A program made the translations under genes and the position numbers. A stretch of 7,734 nt of DNA from Candidatus Heimdallarchaeota archaeon (GTDB lineage: Archaea > Asgardarchaeota > Heimdallarchaeia > JABLTI01). The number at the start of each line of letters is the position of its first letter. The stretch's first letter is position 1. The notes below the pieces were generated by a model. The model had not been told where the DNA came from, did not search any database, and saw only the letters and a program-made list of their open reading frames with translations. The DNA lies in the NCBI GenBank assembly GCA_030671945.1, contig DAOVHJ010000116.1, positions 1-7,734 on the forward strand. The letters run 5' to 3'. Shown here piece by piece: positions 6,147 through 7,734 of this stretch.

Positions 6147-6806
6147 TTAGAATTTTATCTTCTTCTTAAACTTGCGTATGAGTGTATTCTCTACGTGATA
6201 ACCAATGTAGAAATTAGTAAATGGTTTTTTTCTCTCAGGATTTTCCCTATCTTCTTGCATATATTTCAATGCTAATTCTCTTTGTTCTTTTCTGAATTTT
6301 GCAGCACTCTCTTCACTTAAATTAAAGGATCCAATAGAGATTTCATCCAATTGAACATACCGTTTAACAACAGCTTCATCTAGGTCTTCATAGTAATTAT
6401 CAAGTAAGTATTGTAAAGTATTAATTACCTCAATATTGAGTATTTTTACTAAATCCTCATACATGTTGGCTAGTTCTTTTTGTCTTTCTGGAGTTTCCTC
6501 ATCAAATTTACTTTTAGCAAAATACTCTCTTACCCTCTTGGAGAGATCTAATTCAATTCGTCTATAATATCTAGTTTTACTCCCCGGTTTTGTTACTTCT
6601 TCAATCAGATCGCTTTCAAGTAATATTTGTATGTGATGGTGAACGGTTGATTTACTTTTACCCAAGAAATGACTTATGTCATCTAAAGTAATATCCCTAT
6701 AAACAACAATGAGAAGCCAAATGCTTAGTCTTGTTTCATTGCTGATTGCTTTGATGTATTCCTTTACAATGTCGCGTTCTTTGCTTCCTGGATTCCTTTG
6801 TGTCAT
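6147..6806 (-). CDS. ArsR-type winged-helix transcriptional regulator
   Basis: This 219-aa DNA-binding protein has an ArsR-like winged helix-turn-helix at residues about 14-84. The parts are SNETRLSIWLL (helix 1), TLDDISHFLGKSKSTVHHHI (helix-turn-helix, with the recognition helix around 52-66), then LIEEVTKPGSKTRYYR as the wing. Residues about 88-219 form a mostly helical, charged domain with no family I recognise, probably for dimerisation or ligand sensing. No Cys is present, so a thiol metal sensor of the classic ArsR kind is unlikely. The start ATG is the first after an in-frame stop; the upstream GAGAG is only a weak ribosome binding site, and a TATA-like box lies 30-40 bp away, so the transcript is probably near-leaderless. 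It is divergent from the tiny-ORF region and convergent with the reductase operon; the palindromes upstream are candidate operators. Confidence 0.85.
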   Translation of the reverse strand: MTQRNPGSKERDIVKEYIKAISNETRLSIWLLIVVYRDITLDDISHFLGKSKSTVHHHIQILLESDLIEEVTKPGSKTRYYRRIELDLSKRVREYFAKSKFDEETPERQKELANMYEDLVKILNIEVINTLQYLLDNYYEDLDEAVVKRYVQLDEISIGSFNLSEESAAKFRKEQRELALKYMQEDRENPERKKPFTNFYIGYHVENTLIRKFKKKIKF

Positions 6807-6832
6807 TTTACTCTCAGATTAACATGGACTCG

Positions 6833-6850
6833 ATTATTTATAAAAATATA
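6833..6850 (-). promoter_or_regulatory. TATA-like promoter of the winged-helix regulator
   Basis: On the minus strand this reads TATATTTTTATAAATAAT, a good archaeal TATA-type element. A start about 25 nt downstream would fall near 6812, a few bases before the ATG at 6806. This fits a nearly leaderless message and the lack of a strong ribosome binding site. Confidence 0.5.
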
Positions 6851-6867
6851 CGAAAATCTGACATTAA

Positions 6868-6883
6868 TTTAGAATATTCTAAA
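6868..6883. promoter_or_regulatory. Perfect 16-bp palindrome, candidate operator
   Basis: TTTAGAATATTCTAAA is fully self-complementary and sits about 20 bp upstream of the regulator's TATA-like box and upstream of the divergent tiny-ORF promoter. The winged-helix protein encoded next to it would bind such a symmetric site as a dimer. Related GAATATTC or GATATTC cores recur at 6935-6942, 6958-6967 and 7324-7330. Autoregulation is an inference. Confidence 0.4.
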
Positions 6884-6898
6884 AAAAGCCCTTTTTTC

Positions 6899-6914
6899 GA
6901 AATATTTAAATATT
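6899..6914 (+). promoter_or_regulatory. Palindromic TATA-like element ahead of the 40-aa ORF
   Basis: AATATTTAAATATT (6901-6914) is a perfect palindrome containing a TATA-like ATTTAAATA. A start near 6930-6940 would leave a leader of about 50 nt before the ribosome binding site at 6971. Its GAAATATTT half (6899-6907) also occurs at 7177-7185 and 7200-7208, so promoter and operator functions may overlap. Confidence 0.35.
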
Positions 6915-6985
6915 CGATTTTCTAAGTAAATTTAGGATATTCCTATACCTTCCACAAAGAATATTCTCCAGGGGGTAGGACTGTG

Positions 6986-7108
6986 ATGAAGATGACGAAG
7001 GCAAAAAGTAAGAAAAAAAGTAAACAGCGTCTCGATCGCAAGAAAGTCAAGGAATTGGAAAAATCAGGAATATTATTGGGACTATATTATATCGATGGGT
7101 TGATTTAG
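6986..7108 (+). CDS. Tiny Lys-rich protein, 40 aa
   Basis: The frame encodes 40 residues. A very basic first half (MKMTKAKSKKKSKQRLDRKK) is followed by VKELEKSG and a hydrophobic end, ILLGLYYIDGLI. GGGGGT (6971-6976) and AGGA (6977-6980) precede the ATG; a GTG just before it (6983) could also initiate. The strong ribosome binding site, the TATA-like box upstream and the divergent regulator favour a real gene. I recognise no family. A basic N-half could contact nucleic acid or acidic membranes, with the hydrophobic tail burying or inserting, but this is only suggested by composition. The KSKQR string also occurs in the 34-aa frame at 7476-7580. Confidence 0.5.
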   Translation: MKMTKAKSKKKSKQRLDRKKVKELEKSGILLGLYYIDGLI

Positions 7109-7123
7109 TCCTAATATATTTTT
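7079..7123 (+). terminator. Possible terminator of the 40-aa ORF
   Basis: GGACTA (7079-7084) pairs with TAGTCC (7106-7111) over the stop codon. The overlapping TATATTA (7083-7089) can instead pair with TAATATA (7112-7118), after which five Ts follow. The two stems share bases 7083-7084. The short T-run makes the terminator call weak. Confidence 0.3.
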
Positions 7124-7173
7124 GAACCCACAATTTCTTTATTATGGTCATATGATACATATTTCCAAGTAAG

Positions 7174-7215
7174 TGAGAAATATTTATATAACATTATGAG
7201 AAATATTTCTTAACA
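7174..7215 (+). promoter_or_regulatory. TATA promoter embedded in a direct repeat
   Basis: TGAGAAATATTTATATAACA (7174-7193) is repeated as TGAGAAATATTTCTTAACA (7197-7215), 23 bp further on. The first copy contains a strong TATA-type TTTATATA (7183-7190). The second lies where transcription would start and includes the palindrome AGAAATATTTCT (7199-7210). A protein binding both copies on the same DNA face could block TATA binding and initiation. The promoter would drive the structured leader and tiny ORFs downstream. Confidence 0.5.
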
Positions 7216-7220
7216 GTGTG

Positions 7221-7343
7221 GGACTGTTGTCTGAAGAATACTTCAGTTTGTAGTCGACTTAGAACTCGGTTTTTGAGAGTTTCAGCTAAAGAACCTTTGA
7301 GAGAAGTGTGAAATTACACAGAGGATATTCTCAAAGGGAGTGG
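7221..7343 (+). ncRNA. Structured leader with two hairpins before the tiny-ORF run
   Basis: The first hairpin is CTGAAG-AATA-CTTCAG (7231-7246), extended across a symmetric 5/5 internal loop by GACT/AGTC (7222-7225 and 7252-7255). The second has a 9-bp stem, CCTTTGAGA (7294-7302) with TCTCAAAGG (7329-7337), enclosing a small GTGT/ACAC helix (7306-7309, 7316-7319). Its 3' arm runs directly into GGGAG (7336-7340), the likely ribosome binding site of the next frame, so stem formation would partly hide it. The segment has no open frame of note. It could be a regulated 5' leader (riboswitch- or thermosensor-like) or a small RNA. No known class is recognised. Confidence 0.45.
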
Positions 7344-7348
7344 ATGAA

Positions 7349-7451
7349 ATGACACGAAAAAAAATACCCTATCAAATGTGAGATTAAGAAAGAATTGGCT
7401 ATACCAGGGTTTGGAAACGGATATTATCCGGAGATATTGAGAAAAAATTGA
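7349..7451 (+). pseudogene. Tiny ORF interrupted at an A8 run
   Basis: ATG at 7349 follows GGGAG (7336-7340) by 8 nt but stops after 10 residues (MTRKKIPYQM, TGA 7379). The frame crosses eight As (7357-7364). Skipping one A would continue as YPIKCEIKKELAIPGFGNGY and on to a TGA at 7449-7451, giving 33 aa. That is close to the 34 and 33 aa of the next two frames, with a 24-nt gap to the next start much like the 22-nt gap that follows it. This could be an assembly indel, a decayed gene or programmed slippage. If neither shift is real, the 10-aa frame may be only a leader peptide. The other shifted frame is also open to about 7440, which weakens the argument. Confidence 0.3.
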
Positions 7452-7475
7452 TCAAAAATTTGGAATGAACAAAAA

Positions 7476-7580
7476 ATGACACAGAAAAAGAGCAAACAAA
7501 GAGATCTATACAAAACAAGTATTGAGAAGATAAGGAATGATCTTGGCCATCTAGCAGTAAGATCATTGAGAACAGCCTAG
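7476..7580 (+). CDS. Tiny basic protein, 34 aa
   Basis: The frame encodes MTQKKSKQRDLYKTSIEK followed by IRNDLGHLAVRSLRTA, rich in Lys and Arg and predicted to be largely helical after residue 8. The MTQKKSKQR start resembles the MTKAKSKKKSKQR part of the 40-aa frame. An in-frame TGA (7449) lies upstream with no other start, so the ATG is the only choice. The ribosome binding site is weak (GGAATGAA, 7462-7469). No family is recognised. Support comes from its similar size, composition and spacing relative to its neighbours. Confidence 0.4.
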   Translation: MTQKKSKQRDLYKTSIEKIRNDLGHLAVRSLRTA

Positions 7581-7590
7581 ATTAATAATT

Positions 7591-7596
7591 GAGGTG
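7591..7596 (+). promoter_or_regulatory. Ribosome binding site selecting a TTG start
   Basis: GAGGTG lies 6 nt before the TTG at 7603. An ATG at 7596 overlaps the motif but is followed at once by TAA, so it cannot be the start of a protein. Confidence 0.55.
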
Positions 7597-7602
7597 ATGT
7601 AA

Positions 7603-7704
7603 TTGGAAAAAAGTAAGTTAGTATTAAGAAACCAAATACGAAAACAAGTTAAACATGATATAGAAAAAGCAAGACTGAAAATGTTACTCCTGAACGGAAG
7701 ATAA
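7603..7704 (+). CDS. Tiny basic protein, 33 aa, TTG start
   Basis: From TTG the frame encodes MEKSKLVLRNQIRKQVKHDI and then EKARLKMLLLNGR. It is strongly basic, with regularly spaced hydrophobic residues that suggest an amphipathic helix. It follows the 34-aa frame by 22 nt and has the best ribosome binding site of the group, GAGGTG at 6-nt spacing. No family is recognised. The remaining 30 bases to the window end hold only an ATG AAG TAA and a final ATGA, so another member may begin beyond the edge. Confidence 0.45.
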   Translation: MEKSKLVLRNQIRKQVKHDIEKARLKMLLLNGR

Positions 7705-7734
7705 TGAAGTAAAACAAAAAATCAACACAGATGA

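Noticed and set aside
6033..6275. Plus-strand open frame of 80 aa
   Set aside because: It overlaps the cysteine-rich end of the second reductase in another frame and runs antisense into the regulator gene.
6881..6897. A7-GCCC-T6 as an intrinsic terminator
   Set aside because: It lies between divergent promoters with no gene ending there, and the stem would consist only of A-T pairs.
6983..6989. GTGATGA as a box C of a C/D guide RNA
   Set aside because: No box D or internal C'/D' pair at suitable distance was seen, and the bases are better explained as the GTG/ATG start of the 40-aa frame.
7221..7343. A tRNA or other standard structured RNA
   Set aside because: The first hairpin has a 4-nt loop rather than a 7-nt anticodon loop, and no T-arm consensus or acceptor stem could be assembled.

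Overview
The window is AT-rich DNA, most likely from an archaeon. The evidence is Shine-Dalgarno motifs of the GGGAGG/GAGGTG type, AT-rich TATA-like elements close to start codons, U-rich termination tracts, TTG starts, secreted LamG proteins ending in one membrane helix plus KKRK, and a winged-helix regulator of archaeal style. The gene style would fit an Asgard-type archaeon, but that is an inference and nothing here fixes the lineage.

Left part (1-2900): three tandem paralogues encode secreted or membrane-anchored LamG (concanavalin-like) proteins of about 254-263 aa, each in its own transcription unit. Copies 1 and 3 share nearly identical promoters, signal peptides, C-terminal anchors and terminators, while their middle parts differ. 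Copy 2 is more divergent and has ATA where the others have their ATG start, behind a good ribosome binding site.

Middle part (2947-6126): two paralogous aldo/keto reductases with C-terminal iron-sulfur (8-Cys) domains flank an AAC(3)/YokD-type acyl-CoA N-acetyltransferase. All three genes are on the plus strand. The acetyltransferase and the second reductase are 20 bp apart and probably form an operon; the first reductase is followed by a hairpin and T-rich tract.

Right part (6147-7734): a minus-strand ArsR-type winged-helix regulator is convergent with the second reductase and divergent from a run of very small, Lys/Arg-rich open frames (40, about 33 if frameshift-corrected, 34 and 33 aa). 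Between them lie perfect palindromes, TATA-like boxes, a 20-bp direct repeat spanning a promoter, and a leader with two hairpins, the second ending in the ribosome binding site of the next tiny frame. This small-protein cluster with its structured leader is the least explained part of the window. I recognise no known family for the tiny proteins.
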